Shown here one piece after another: positions 33,910 through 43,131 of a stretch of DNA of 50,947 nucleotides. The DNA is from Verrucomicrobiaceae bacterium (GTDB taxonomy: Bacteria > Verrucomicrobiota > Verrucomicrobiia > Verrucomicrobiales > Akkermansiaceae), in contig JAPOLH010000002.1 of assembly GCA_029977225.1 (NCBI GenBank), positions 1-50,947 on the forward strand. Reading direction: 5' to 3'. The notes below the pieces were generated by a model that saw nothing but the letters and a program-made list of their open reading frames with translations, searched no databases and was not told the origin of the DNA. Position 1 is the first letter of the stretch, and each line of letters begins with the position of its first letter. The position numbers and the translations under genes are program-made.

Positions 33910-36773
33910 AAATGACGCATTGGAATACCCTTCTGATTTTACTCACCGCTTCAGCGGCATCACTGCCCGCCGCCGAACGCGAGGTTTTGTTCAATCGCGA
34001 CATTCGCCCGATCTTGAACACATCGTGCACCGGTTGCCACGGTGGTGTCAAAAAAAGCGCAGGCGTCTCTTTCATCTATCGCGAAGAAGCTCTCGGCATC
34101 TCTTCCAACGGAAAAAAAATCATCATCCCCGGGGATCCTGACAACTCTGAGGTCGTCAAACGCATCACCTCGACCGACTCGCGCATCGTCATGCCACCCG
34201 CTCACGGTGAACACCATCGTGAGCCACTCAAGCCGGTGGAGATCAACCTGATCAAAGAATGGATCCGCCAAGGCGCAAAGTATGAGGAGCATTGGGCTTA
34301 CATTCCTCCGAAAAAGGAAGCGGTTGAAACCAAGCGCAAAGACTGGGTACGCCAGCCGATGGATTCGTATGTGTTGGCAAACCTCGAGAAAAACAAACTT
34401 TCACCCACCGCCGAGGCCCCCAAGGCCCAGTGGCTCCGCCGCGCCAGCCTCGACATCACCGGGCTTCCTCCATCCAAAGAGGAACTCGACGCCTTCCTCG
34501 CCGACCAATCTCCGGACAGCTACGCAAAAACCGTCGATCGCCTGTTGGCTTCGCCTCGCTTTGGCGAGCGTTGGGCGTCGATGTGGATGGACCTCGCCCG
34601 CTATTCCGACACCTATGGTCTGGAAAAAGATCCCTACCGCGAGGCCTGGCCTTACCGCGATTGGCTGATCTCCGCCTTCAACCGCGACATGCCCTACACC
34701 GAGTTTGTGCGGGATCAATTGGCGGGCGACTTGGCCGAAAAGCCGACGACCGATCAACTTAAAGCGACCATTTTCCAACGCCTCACCAAAACCAACACCG
34801 AAGGAGGGACCGATGACGAGCAGTTCCGGGTCGAGGCGGTGATGGATCGGGTCAGCACCAACTGGCTAAGCCTCCAAGGGATCACGATGGGCTGTGTGCA
34901 GTGCCACTCCCACCCGTACGAGCCGATTCCACACGAGGATTATTTCCGCTTCATGGACTTCTTCAACAGCAGCGAGGATTGCGATCTCGACGATGATTTC
35001 CCCACGCATGTTCTTGCGAGCAATCCTGCCGAGCAGCAAAAAGCAACTGATGCCCAGTTGGAACGGGTTTCCCTCCTCAACCAACGCAATCGACGCGGCT
35101 CGCTGTTGATCAACAAAGATCAAAACTGGGTGCTGCCGACATTCGTTGACCTCAAGATCAGCGCCGGAGAACTCAAGCAGAAAGAAGGCATCCTCTTCAC
35201 CGAGGGCACGCAAACTTCCAGGACTACTTACGGCGTGACCTTCCAAGCTCCAGCGGGCATGGCTCCCGTCACCGCGCTCAAGTTCACCATCCTTCCCGAC
35301 TCGGATGATCTGGCAAAAGCCCCATTCCGAGGATCGGTGCTATCGAACATCACTCTCCACAAGATCGCGCCCAACGGCAGCCGCACGCCTGTGCCGCTTT
35401 CCTTCGTCTATGCCGATGGCTTGGCCGGCCCTTTCTTGCCGGAAGAAAGCCTCGATGCCTCGGGCGGCGGATTTGGCGGGTACCCGAAGCTCTTCAAAAA
35501 ACGCGAGGCCGTCATCGTGCTTAAGAACCCGCTGACGCTGGTGGATGGCGAAAAACTGGTGGCCGATCTCAAGTCGAGCATGCCCACCACCGGCAACCAA
35601 GCCACTCCTTTGCGGAAATTCCAAATCCACCTCATCGCCAACACCGAATGGCAACGCCTCTTGACGGATCCCGAGCACGTGGCGCTTAGCAAACGCATCG
35701 ACAAACTCAATCAATACATCGCTGGTGTCCAAGGAACGAAATTCCCCGTCATGTTAGATCGACCGACGGAAAGCGCCCGTGAGACCCGCTTTTGGATCGG
35801 CGGCAACGCCCGTAACAAAGGCGATGTCATGGGTCCGGGAGTTCCGAAAATCCTGAACCCCTACAATGCACCCGCCAACAATCGCCGCGAAATGGCTGAG
35901 TGGATGACTCACCCGCAAAACAGCCTCTTCTCGCGAGTGTTCGTGAACCGCGTTTTCTCTGAATTCTTTGGCAACGGCATTGTCCAAACTCTCGGTGACT
36001 TCGGCACGACCGGTTTGGCTCCGACCAACCAACCATTGCTCGATTACTTGGCGGTGGCCTTCCGCGACGATTATCATTGGAAACTCAAGGCACTCATCAA
36101 GGAAATGGTGCTCTCCGCCACTTATCGTCAGGATCACAAAGCCTCTGCCGAACTCGCCGCACAGGATCCAAAAAACATCCTGCTGGCCCGCGGTCCACGC
36201 ACCCGCTTGACCGGCGAGATGATCCGCGACCAAGCTCTCGCCGTTTCGGGTCTGCTCGCCAACCGCGATGGCGGCCCCTCCGTCATGCCGCCACAACCTG
36301 ATGGTGTGAAGGGCTGGCACGGTTGGAAATGGACGGCAGCCGAGGGGCCGGATCGGTTCCGCCGCGCCCTCTACACCTATTGGAAGCGCACCTCGCCGTA
36401 CCCAGGGATGCTGACCTTTGACGTGCCTATGCGCGATGTTTGCGCCACCCAGCGCATCGCCACCAACACCCCACTTCAGCCGCTCGTCACGCTCAACGAC
36501 CCCGCTTACATCGAGATCGCGCGAAGCCTTGCGCAAAAAATGGAGCAGGCACCCGGTGCGGGACTTCGCGAGAAAATCGCCCACGGTTACCTGCTTGCCA
36601 CCCAACGCCCAGCAAGTGACCAGACCCTCACCGTGCTGACCAAGCTCCGCGAGGATCTCATCACCCAATACACGGCCACAGGCCCCAAGCCCTTGGCCGA
36701 TACTCCCGACCAAGCGGCCATGATCAATCTCGCCAGTGTCCTGCTCAACCTCGACACGGCCATCACCAAATAA
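33906..36773 (+). CDS. DUF1549/DUF1553 protein with N-terminal planctomycete cytochrome C domain (PSD1 type)
   Basis: A 955-residue exported protein. A signal peptide (THWNTLLILLTASAASLPA) precedes a cytochrome C domain with CTGCHGG near residues 41-45. DUF1549 occupies about 130-350 (RRASLDITGLPPSKEELDAF, RFGERWASMWMDLARYSDTYG) and carries a second heme-like motif, CVQCHSHPYEPI. DUF1553 covers about 640-930 (NPYNAPANNRREMAEWM, VFVNRVFSEFFGNGIV, GPRTRLTGEMIRDQALAVSG, NTPLQPLVTLND). This is the standard architecture in Planctomycetes and Verrucomicrobia, where it pairs with DUF1501. It is complete, unlike the partial copy at 2-727. The biochemical role is not established; electron transfer or a link to polysaccharide use has been suggested from context in such genomes. 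Confidence 0.92.
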   Translation: MKMTHWNTLLILLTASAASLPAAEREVLFNRDIRPILNTSCTGCHGGVKKSAGVSFIYREEALGISSNGKKIIIPGDPDNSEVVKRITSTDSRIVMPPAHGEHHREPLKPVEINLIKEWIRQGAKYEEHWAYIPPKKEAVETKRKDWVRQPMDSYVLANLEKNKLSPTAEAPKAQWLRRASLDITGLPPSKEELDAFLADQSPDSYAKTVDRLLASPRFGERWASMWMDLARYSDTYGLEKDPYREAWPYRDWLISAFNRDMPYTEFVRDQLAGDLAEKPTTDQLKATIFQRLTKTNTEGGTDDEQFRVEAVMDRVSTNWLSLQGITMGCVQCHSHPYEPIPHEDYFRFMDFFNSSEDCDLDDDFPTHVLASNPAEQQKATDAQLERVSLLNQRNRRGSLLINKDQNWVLPTFVDLKISAGELKQKEGILFTEGTQTSRTTYGVTFQAPAGMAPVTALKFTILPDSDDLAKAPFRGSVLSNITLHKIAPNGSRTPVPLSFVYADGLAGPFLPEESLDASGGGFGGYPKLFKKREAVIVLKNPLTLVDGEKLVADLKSSMPTTGNQATPLRKFQIHLIANTEWQRLLTDPEHVALSKRIDKLNQYIAGVQGTKFPVMLDRPTESARETRFWIGGNARNKGDVMGPGVPKILNPYNAPANNRREMAEWMTHPQNSLFSRVFVNRVFSEFFGNGIVQTLGDFGTTGLAPTNQPLLDYLAVAFRDDYHWKLKALIKEMVLSATYRQDHKASAELAAQDPKNILLARGPRTRLTGEMIRDQALAVSGLLANRDGGPSVMPPQPDGVKGWHGWKWTAAEGPDRFRRALYTYWKRTSPYPGMLTFDVPMRDVCATQRIATNTPLQPLVTLNDPAYIEIARSLAQKMEQAPGAGLREKIAHGYLLATQRPASDQTLTVLTKLREDLITQYTATGPKPLADTPDQAAMINLASVLLNLDTAITK

Positions 36774-36789
36774 ACCAAGAACAAAAGCT

Positions 36790-38274
36790 ATGAACGTCAT
36801 CGAACAGCTCAGACACGACAACGGCCTACTCAACTCCCGTCGTCAGTTTTTGAAATCTTGCATCGCGGGTCTCGGCACCGCGTGGCTCTCGAGCCAAAAA
36901 ATGGATTTGTTGGCAGGTGGGACAGGGGCCGTCGGCCATGCTGCCAACCAAGCCTCGCTCGATGCCCATCTGGCGCACTTTGCCCCTAAGGCCAAGCGCG
37001 TCATCTTCCTGCACATGGCAGGCGCTCCCAGCCAGCTCGAGCTTTTTGACTACAAGCCCGATCTCGCCAAGCTCAACGGGCAGGACTGCCCGAAAGAATT
37101 TCTCGAAGGCCAAAGCTTCGCCTTCATCCAAGGCGTTCCGAAAATGCTCGGCAGCCAGTATCCCTTCCATCAGGCAGGTGACCACAAGCAATGGATCAGC
37201 GATCGACTGCCTCACACCGAAAAGATCATCGACGATCTCCGCATCATTCGCTCGATGTACACGGATCAGTTCAACCACGCTCCGGCCCAGCTCCTTATGC
37301 ACACCGGGCACACCGTCCTTGGTCATCCCGCGATGGGATCGTGGGTCACCTACGGCCTCGGCAGCGACAACCAAAATCTCCCAGGATATATCGTTCTCGC
37401 ATCCGGAGGCAACAATCCGGACGCGGGGAAATCCGTTTGGGGAAGCGGCTTCCTGCCCTCCGTCTATCAAGGTGTGCAGTGCCGCTCGGAGGGCGATCCG
37501 GTCCTTTACCTCGGCTCACCCGGGGGCATTCCCCGCGATGTGCGGCGCAAAGCCATCGATGCCATTTCGCGCATCAACGAGGAAACCCATGAGGAAATGC
37601 AGGACCCCGAGACGATCGCCCGCGTCCACCAGTACGAGACGGCATTCCGCATGCAGATCCACGCAAGCGATGCTTTCGACATCAGAAAAGAGCCCGACTA
37701 CATTCACGCGCTTTACGGCTCGCAGCCTGGTGAATCGAGTTTTGCCAACAACTGCTTGCTGGCCCGCCGCCTCGCCGAGCGTGGCACCCGCTTCATCCAG
37801 CTTTTCGACTGGGGCTGGGACTCCCACGGCTCCGGCGAAAGCGAGGCGCTGAATGGTGGCTTCGTTCGCAAGTGCCAAAGCATCGATCAAGCGACCTATG
37901 GCCTCATCACCGACTTGAAACAACGCGGCATGCTCGAAGATACGCTCGTCGTCTGGGGTGGCGAGTTCGGTCGCACGCCGATGCGCGAGAACCGCGGCGG
38001 CACCGAAATGCAATTCATCGGCCGCGACCACAACCCGGGTGCCTTCACCATCTGGATGGCCGGTGCAGGCATCAAACCCGGCAGCTTGGGCGAAACCGAC
38101 CCAATCGGCTATCGCGCGATCAAGGACAAGGTCAGCGTCTACGACTTGCAGGCGACCATTCTCCACTCGATGGGTCTCAACCACAAAAAGCTCAACTACA
38201 TGTTCCAAGGACTTCACCAGACCCTCACGCCGGTCACCAAACCTGCGCGCGTCGTGACGGAGTTGTTCTCCTGA
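36790..38274 (+). CDS. DUF1501 family Tat-exported protein
   Basis: A 494-residue paralogue of 745-2205. I chose ATG 36790 because it gives the Tat signal NSRRQFLKSCIAGLGTAWL close to the N-terminus. Landmarks include AKRVIFLHMAGAPSQLELFD, QFNHAPAQLLMHTGH, GSWVTYGLGSDNQNLPGY, LARRLAERGTRFIQLFDWGWD, VVWGGEFGRTP and IGRDHNPGAFT, which match the alkaline-phosphatase-like metal-site pattern of the family. It follows the DUF1553 gene by 16 bp. Gene order here is cytochrome, DUF1553, DUF1501, while the first set has DUF1553, DUF1501, cytochrome. Confidence 0.92.
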   Translation: MNVIEQLRHDNGLLNSRRQFLKSCIAGLGTAWLSSQKMDLLAGGTGAVGHAANQASLDAHLAHFAPKAKRVIFLHMAGAPSQLELFDYKPDLAKLNGQDCPKEFLEGQSFAFIQGVPKMLGSQYPFHQAGDHKQWISDRLPHTEKIIDDLRIIRSMYTDQFNHAPAQLLMHTGHTVLGHPAMGSWVTYGLGSDNQNLPGYIVLASGGNNPDAGKSVWGSGFLPSVYQGVQCRSEGDPVLYLGSPGGIPRDVRRKAIDAISRINEETHEEMQDPETIARVHQYETAFRMQIHASDAFDIRKEPDYIHALYGSQPGESSFANNCLLARRLAERGTRFIQLFDWGWDSHGSGESEALNGGFVRKCQSIDQATYGLITDLKQRGMLEDTLVVWGGEFGRTPMRENRGGTEMQFIGRDHNPGAFTIWMAGAGIKPGSLGETDPIGYRAIKDKVSVYDLQATILHSMGLNHKKLNYMFQGLHQTLTPVTKPARVVTELFS

Positions 38275-38412
38275 CCTGCAGTCAATTTTTAGATAGGTGA
38301 AAATTTTTTCAGGCTTTCATCAGAGGAGCACTGATCACGTCGCTTGCGGCCAAAGCGCGGCGCATTTCACCACCAAAGCCACGAGCACGTATCCTCATTT
38401 AGTTTCCGTTTC

Positions 38413-40809
38413 ATGACGAAACTCCAATCAGTACTCGCGGTTTGTCTTGCGGCCGTTACAGCAGCATACCCCTGGCAGGCCTCGGCGGAAACCGTGGTGC
38501 TGAAGGATGCGCTTGGCAAAGTGGAGTTCGACCTCGAGCGCGGCGTCTTCAGTTTGTCGATGCCATCCGAAGTCTTGGTCGTTCGCGACGCGCATGCCGT
38601 GGTGGAAAAGTGGAGTTCGATGGATGCGGGATATCAACGCCGGGTGACAGACAAAAGCGCAGACCGCATGCGCATCGAATGCGTGAGTGATGCGGCACCA
38701 AAGCTGTTGCTGGACATAGCCCTGCGTGACGGATTTTTGGAATTTCGCACAGGCGTGCAAAACACCACGACAAAACCGATCCGCGTCAAAAAAATCATGC
38801 CGCTCACCGGTGGTATCGTTTTTCCTGGCGACGCATGGACCGATGTCCGCACACTCGATGCACCATCGGGCGCGGGGGACACTCGAATCGCCCGCAACGC
38901 AATTCGCAGCAGTCCTAACAACCTGCTCCTCACGCTCAAACAAAACGGCAAGCGCCGCTCTCTGGTGTTGGGCGGATTGAAGACGGCAGACTTCACCAAA
39001 TGGGCGCACATTCAGACTGGCAACACGGCGACATTGGAGGCTTATGACCCGGTGGGCCGCTTGATCGCGCCTGGCGAGCTGTACCTGCCTGAGGACAATT
39101 TTTATCTCGATGCCGCCACGGAGAACCCGTTCGAGTCCTTGGAAAAATACGGCCTTGCGCTGCGCGAGGCGACCCAAGCAAAACCGAATCCCTACGATTT
39201 TCCGACCGTTTGCGCCTGGTATGTCGGCGTCTGGAAAACTCCTGGCGCACAAAACTCCCCCAGCAAATCTGCTTACAAAATCAACACCAGCTCCGGCATG
39301 GTCGAGGAAGCGGAAAAGATCAAGGCGAGCGGATTCCTCAACTATTCTCGCGCGGCCGGGCGGCTTGTGCCGGATAACTACACTGTGCAGAACCCCCAAG
39401 GTTGGTGGGACGATGCCCGCTGGCAGCAACATGGATTCTACACCGCGCCGTATGAAACTTCTGCCAAGTACGCAGCCGGCATGAAAGAGCGGGGAGCATT
39501 GACCTTCACTTACATCCAACCGGTCATCCAGCCGCCGCAATATCGCAACTTCATTAGCCTCGATTTCCGCGAGGCGCATCGCGACTGGCTGCTGAACAAA
39601 AGTGTGGCGATCGGCGGGCTCGATTACTCTCTGCCGGTCGTCCAAGATTATGTGCGCTCGCGTTTCAGCGCCCTGCGCGGTCACATCGACGGACTGATGG
39701 TCGACTACTGCGATGACCTCTGGATGATGACGATGCGTGGGCATTCGCCCGAGGCTCGCTTGGGCACAACCGATTGGGAAACGATTAGGGAAAATGGCGA
39801 GCGCGTGGAGTTTGCCGATCCGCGCATGACGGCCACAGCATTCTATCGAAGTTTTTTCCGTTGTGTGAAGGACGGCCTCGGCCCGAACTCTTGGCTGCAC
39901 GAACGGGCTCTATGCCAACCAAACAACGACCTGCTTCTCGGCATCGCCGACTCCCAGCGCACAGAACATGATTCCGACGAAATTTCTCCCAAGCTCGTGA
40001 GCCGCAGCGGACTGCGCTGGTACAAGAATCGGGTGGTCATTGGATATGACATGGATTCCAAAGAACTCACCAGCGCATGGAAGTCCAACGGCTGGACGGG
40101 AAGCGATCGCGATGGTCGGCGCATGGTGCTGACCATGGCCCATGTCGCGTCGAGCAGGTTGCTGCTGGCCAATTCCTTCCGCGACATGTCGGCCGATACC
40201 TTGCATGATCTTTCGCGCACCTTTCCATACCCGACCGAGCCACGCAGCGCTCGACCCTTGGATGCGTTCGTCCACGATGGTTGGCCTCGTGTTTACGATT
40301 TTGCCATCACGCCCGATTGGCATCAGGTCACGCTCTTCAACAACACCTTGCCGACACGCGAGGAAAAAATCACCGTTCCCTTGGCGGGCGATACGGCGGA
40401 CGGTGCGCTCGGTCTCGACCCTGCGGCGGAGTTCCATGTTTACGATTTTTGGAACGACTCCTTGGTGGGTACCTTCAAAGGTTCCGACATGCTGACGCAA
40501 AAATTGAGACCGGGTGAAGCACGCATGCTTTCAGTTCGAAAGGTTCAGAAAAACCCGCAGGTTGTTTCCACCGACCGTCACATCATGCAGGGCTACCACG
40601 AACTGGCCGATGTGAAATGGAGCGACAAGCAATTGTCGGGCATAGCCAAGCTCGTTGCTGGCGAGCCGATGAAGATTGTGATCGCTCTCAACGGTCGCCA
40701 GCCGGTCGCCGCATCAGGCCTGGTCGTCTCCGCCGACCGTAAACTCGCCACCCTCACATTGGAGTCCATGAAGAACGACACCGTTAAATGGCGCGTGGAT
40801 TTCGATTAG
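38413..40809 (+). CDS. Secreted clan GH-D (GH36-like) glycosidase
   Basis: A 798-residue protein. I chose ATG 38413 (context TTCATG), which starts a signal peptide (MTKLQSVLAVCLAAVTAAYP, cleavage near ASA). A beta N-domain (about 25-270) precedes a TIM-barrel-like region with TVCAWYVGVW. GLMVDYCDDLW has the likely nucleophile at Asp431, and DSQRTEHDSDE is the candidate acid region. The C-terminal beta domain has STDRHIMQGYHELADVKW, recognisably similar to GSSRHITQGLMDLRDEAW in the GH36-like enzyme at 6779-9781, so the two are distant paralogues. No NPCBM module is present. Specificity is unknown; alpha-galactosidase-type activity is the family default. Confidence 0.7.
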   Translation: MTKLQSVLAVCLAAVTAAYPWQASAETVVLKDALGKVEFDLERGVFSLSMPSEVLVVRDAHAVVEKWSSMDAGYQRRVTDKSADRMRIECVSDAAPKLLLDIALRDGFLEFRTGVQNTTTKPIRVKKIMPLTGGIVFPGDAWTDVRTLDAPSGAGDTRIARNAIRSSPNNLLLTLKQNGKRRSLVLGGLKTADFTKWAHIQTGNTATLEAYDPVGRLIAPGELYLPEDNFYLDAATENPFESLEKYGLALREATQAKPNPYDFPTVCAWYVGVWKTPGAQNSPSKSAYKINTSSGMVEEAEKIKASGFLNYSRAAGRLVPDNYTVQNPQGWWDDARWQQHGFYTAPYETSAKYAAGMKERGALTFTYIQPVIQPPQYRNFISLDFREAHRDWLLNKSVAIGGLDYSLPVVQDYVRSRFSALRGHIDGLMVDYCDDLWMMTMRGHSPEARLGTTDWETIRENGERVEFADPRMTATAFYRSFFRCVKDGLGPNSWLHERALCQPNNDLLLGIADSQRTEHDSDEISPKLVSRSGLRWYKNRVVIGYDMDSKELTSAWKSNGWTGSDRDGRRMVLTMAHVASSRLLLANSFRDMSADTLHDLSRTFPYPTEPRSARPLDAFVHDGWPRVYDFAITPDWHQVTLFNNTLPTREEKITVPLAGDTADGALGLDPAAEFHVYDFWNDSLVGTFKGSDMLTQKLRPGEARMLSVRKVQKNPQVVSTDRHIMQGYHELADVKWSDKQLSGIAKLVAGEPMKIVIALNGRQPVAASGLVVSADRKLATLTLESMKNDTVKWRVDFD

Positions 40810-40990
40810 AACTTTTGTCGCGCAGACCGCCAAATAGTAACAAGCCGCCCGACAAATCGCCTGCCAAAGCCCCCACCGACAAAAAGAAAATCCCAGCCGA
40901 AAAAACTTCCGCTTCAAGCTCCACCTATTTATCAATTACCCCGAATTTGAATTCTCCGTTTACCAACAAGCCCCAGCACCCCCAACAACC

Positions 40991-42034
40991 ATGATGACCA
41001 CCAAAACCATCCTTGCCGGTCTCGCGATCGGTCTCGCCATTACGCATTCCGTCACTGCCCATCCAGAAGGGCATAAGAAATCAGAGAAAGCCGTCGTTCC
41101 TGCCCCATCCCTTAAAGATGGCGCGCTCACCGGCCAAGGGGACTGGGCTTATCGCACCGTGCTCAACTGGGGCCGCATTCCAGGGCAGGAGTACATCGGC
41201 TCAACTCATGGCGGCGTGGCGGTCGACAAATCTGGCAAAATTTATGTCTCCACCGATGGACCGAATGGTGTGATCGTTTACGAAGCCGATGGTACCTTTG
41301 TCCGCAGTTGGGGTGAGCCCTCACGCCTTTTCCACAGCCTTGCGATGCGCGAAGAGAACGGAAAGGAATACCTTTACGCCGCTGGTAAAAACCGCGTTTG
41401 CAAACTCGATCTCGACGGCAAGATCGTCCTCCAACTCGACAGCAAACCCGGCAGCGACGACTTCGGTTGGACCAATGCCACCGCGGTCGATGCAGCTCCG
41501 GATGGTACCTTCTTCGTCGCCGACGGCTACGGCACCAATCTCATCTTCAAGTACTCGAAGGACGGAAAATACCTCGGCAAGTTCGGTGCCCCGGGCGCGC
41601 AACCAGGCCAGTTCAGATCCTGCCACGGCCTCACTGTCGATGCCCGCAATCCCGAGCAACCGCTGCTCATCGTCTGCGACCGTGAGAACCTCCGCATCCA
41701 ACTCCTGGACTTCAACGGCAAGGTCATCAACATCCCGATCACCGGTCTGCGTCGCCCTTGCGCCACCGCCATCCGTGGCAATCTCGTGCTCGTCGCCGAA
41801 CTCGCCGGCCGCGCCGTGCTTCTCGACAAGGATTACAAAATGCTCAGTGTGCTCGGCGACAACCCCGTCGAGTCCCAGCGCGCGAACTTCGGCGTGCCAC
41901 CGCAAGACTGGAAAGAAGGCGTCTTCACCGCTCCTCACGGCTGCGCGATCGATCATAAGGGCGACCTCTACATCCAGGATTGGAACCAGTGGGGCCGAAT
42001 CACCAAACTGGTCAAAGAAAGCAAATCCAAGTGA
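40991..42034 (+). CDS. Exported NHL-repeat beta-propeller protein
   Basis: A 347-residue protein with a signal peptide (MTTKTILAGLAIGLAITHSV, cleavage near TAHP). It is followed by repeated NHL-type blades: GGVAVDKSGKIYVSTDG, NATAVDAAPDGTFFVADGY, FRSCHGLTVDARNPEQP, and the closing GCAIDHKGDLYIQDWNQWG. Such propellers act as binding scaffolds or as lactonase-like enzymes; no specific reaction can be read. It has its own 180-bp upstream region without a gene and is followed by a strong GC-rich hairpin, so it is probably a separate unit. Confidence 0.82.
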   Translation: MMTTKTILAGLAIGLAITHSVTAHPEGHKKSEKAVVPAPSLKDGALTGQGDWAYRTVLNWGRIPGQEYIGSTHGGVAVDKSGKIYVSTDGPNGVIVYEADGTFVRSWGEPSRLFHSLAMREENGKEYLYAAGKNRVCKLDLDGKIVLQLDSKPGSDDFGWTNATAVDAAPDGTFFVADGYGTNLIFKYSKDGKYLGKFGAPGAQPGQFRSCHGLTVDARNPEQPLLIVCDRENLRIQLLDFNGKVINIPITGLRRPCATAIRGNLVLVAELAGRAVLLDKDYKMLSVLGDNPVESQRANFGVPPQDWKEGVFTAPHGCAIDHKGDLYIQDWNQWGRITKLVKESKSK

Positions 42035-42043
42035 TCAGCGCTC

Positions 42044-42070
42044 GCTGCGCGCGTGAAACCCGCGCGCAGC
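42044..42070 (+). terminator. GC-rich hairpin after the NHL gene
   Basis: A perfect 10-bp inverted repeat (gctgcgcgcg, 7-nt loop, cgcgcgcagc) begins 10 bp after the NHL stop codon. The position fits a transcription terminator or an mRNA-protecting structure. There is no T-run, so intrinsic termination is not certain. Confidence 0.5.
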
Positions 42071-42194
42071 AACTCGGCTTGTTGGAAAAATGCGCGTCTC
42101 TCAGTTGGGGCGCGCCCTATGCTCGGGATGTTTGTCCATGGGTTTGCCAGGAGTTTCCTTTTAGGCACCCGCGGGAATAAAAATCAGCCCATTG

Positions 42195-42237
42195 AAAACG
42201 ACATAACAAATCACTTCACGGATTGTTATGTCGTTTT
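42195..42237. repeat. Perfect 15-bp inverted repeat
   Basis: The arms aaaacgacataacaa (42195-42209) and ttgttatgtcgtttt (42223-42237) are exact complements around a 13-nt loop. The transcript would form a long, AT-rich hairpin ending in uuuu, so it may be a terminator. It stands at the edge of the IS-remnant zone and could equally mark the end of a mobile element. From 42238 to 42382 I see no gene. Confidence 0.55.
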
Positions 42238-42382
42238 ACGCAACTGAGGCTCGCCGCAGCCATGTGGCAAGAACATCGGGGCAAGGATCTTTGGCTGCAT
42301 CGAGTGCGAACGCTCTCGCATACGAAGCGTGCCTTCAGTTTGTCCCGTGATTGATCCATTCGATCTCGCTGACCTCGTTTGG

Positions 42383-42598
42383 AGCGTGCCCCGCAAAAGT
42401 TGGACAATCAACAAGCACGAAAGCCACGCGACAGCGTTGATTCCAGAGTGGCCAAACAGCAGCGGGCGCGGTCAAGCTGGCGACAGCTTGCCGGGGTCTG
42501 GGGCGGGTAGCCCCAGGCTGAGTTGCAGCCAGAAAGGAGCGCTTCTATGAACCAACCACCCGAAGACATCAAACGCTGGACCGCCCGCCGCAAGGCCG
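42383..42598 (+). mobile_element. 5' fragment of an IS3-family-like insertion sequence
   Basis: The left part (gtgccccgcaaaagttggac, near 42386-42405) resembles the terminal inverted repeats of IS3/IS150-group elements, which carry a CAAAAGTTGGACA-type end. Two hairpins follow (42474-42490, 7-bp arms caagctg/cagcttg; 42498-42516, 7-bp arms ctggggc/gccccag). Then comes a strong Shine-Dalgarno (aaaggag) and an ATG at 42547 that starts MNQPPEDIKRWTARRKA, the typical N-terminus of an IS orfA helix-turn-helix protein. The orfA reading breaks off after 17 codons at about 42598, where unrelated sequence from a minus-strand gene begins. The rest of the element is gone. Confidence 0.6.
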
Positions 42599-43067
42599 AC
42601 CCACCAATCCCACACTTGTCTGTTGCTCAGGTCGTAGGCGCGTAGAGTATTGCGAATCATTTTGGTTTTTTCATTGCTGCCGGTGAGAAAGGCTCCGGGC
42701 ATCTTCTCGATCTCGCTGTTGGCCATGTAGGTGCCGTAGTGCACGATGACATTGCGATAGTATAAAATCTTGGCCGAGGGATTGACCTTCTTCACGGCCT
42801 TCGCCGCCGCGAGGGTGCCCTCCTCGGTGGATTGGAAGGCTTTGAATCCGGTCGTTTTTTCAAACGTCACCAAGGGAAACGACGCCAAGTAGTTGATTTC
42901 GGCATCTGTAAACTTTTTGGCTTTGCGGATATGCATGTACTGCGGCACGCGGTCCCACGAGAATGCAGGCAAGCGGTCGGATGCCCGGTCCGGTGATTGC
43001 TCTACAGCATGGGATGTAAAAGCGAGCGCCGAATAAACGGCAAGATAACAGACGGAAATCTGATCAT
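42599..43067 (-). pseudogene. Truncated and frameshifted hypothetical glycosyl-hydrolase-like protein
   Basis: On the minus strand an ATG at 43067 starts MIRFPSVIL. After a frame change near 43040-43050 a signal-peptide-like SALAFTSHAVEQ leads into SDRLPAFSWDRVPQYMHI, FTDAEINYLASFPLVTFEKT and SAKILYYRNVIVHYGTYMA. This looks like the N-terminal third of a TIM-barrel hypothetical glycosyl hydrolase of the GHL15 kind; the family call is tentative. At QVWDWWVG the gene meets the IS remnant, and the frame runs on into unrelated sequence to a stop at 42472. Truncation by the IS-associated deletion and the frameshift make it non-functional. It lies 64 bp downstream of the sulfatase gene and was probably the last gene of that operon. 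Confidence 0.65.
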
Positions 43068-43131
43068 TGATTTCTTGAAAGGTTTGAAATCGCCAGCTGC
43101 CGGATTGATTCGGGGTTCCGCAAGCGAACGA

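Noticed and set aside
40810-40990. Lysine/proline-rich reading (NKPPDKSPAKAPTDKKK) upstream of the NHL gene
   Set aside because: It has no start or domain, and the composition can arise from AC-rich intergenic DNA. It could be a protein-tail relic, but nothing in the window matches it.
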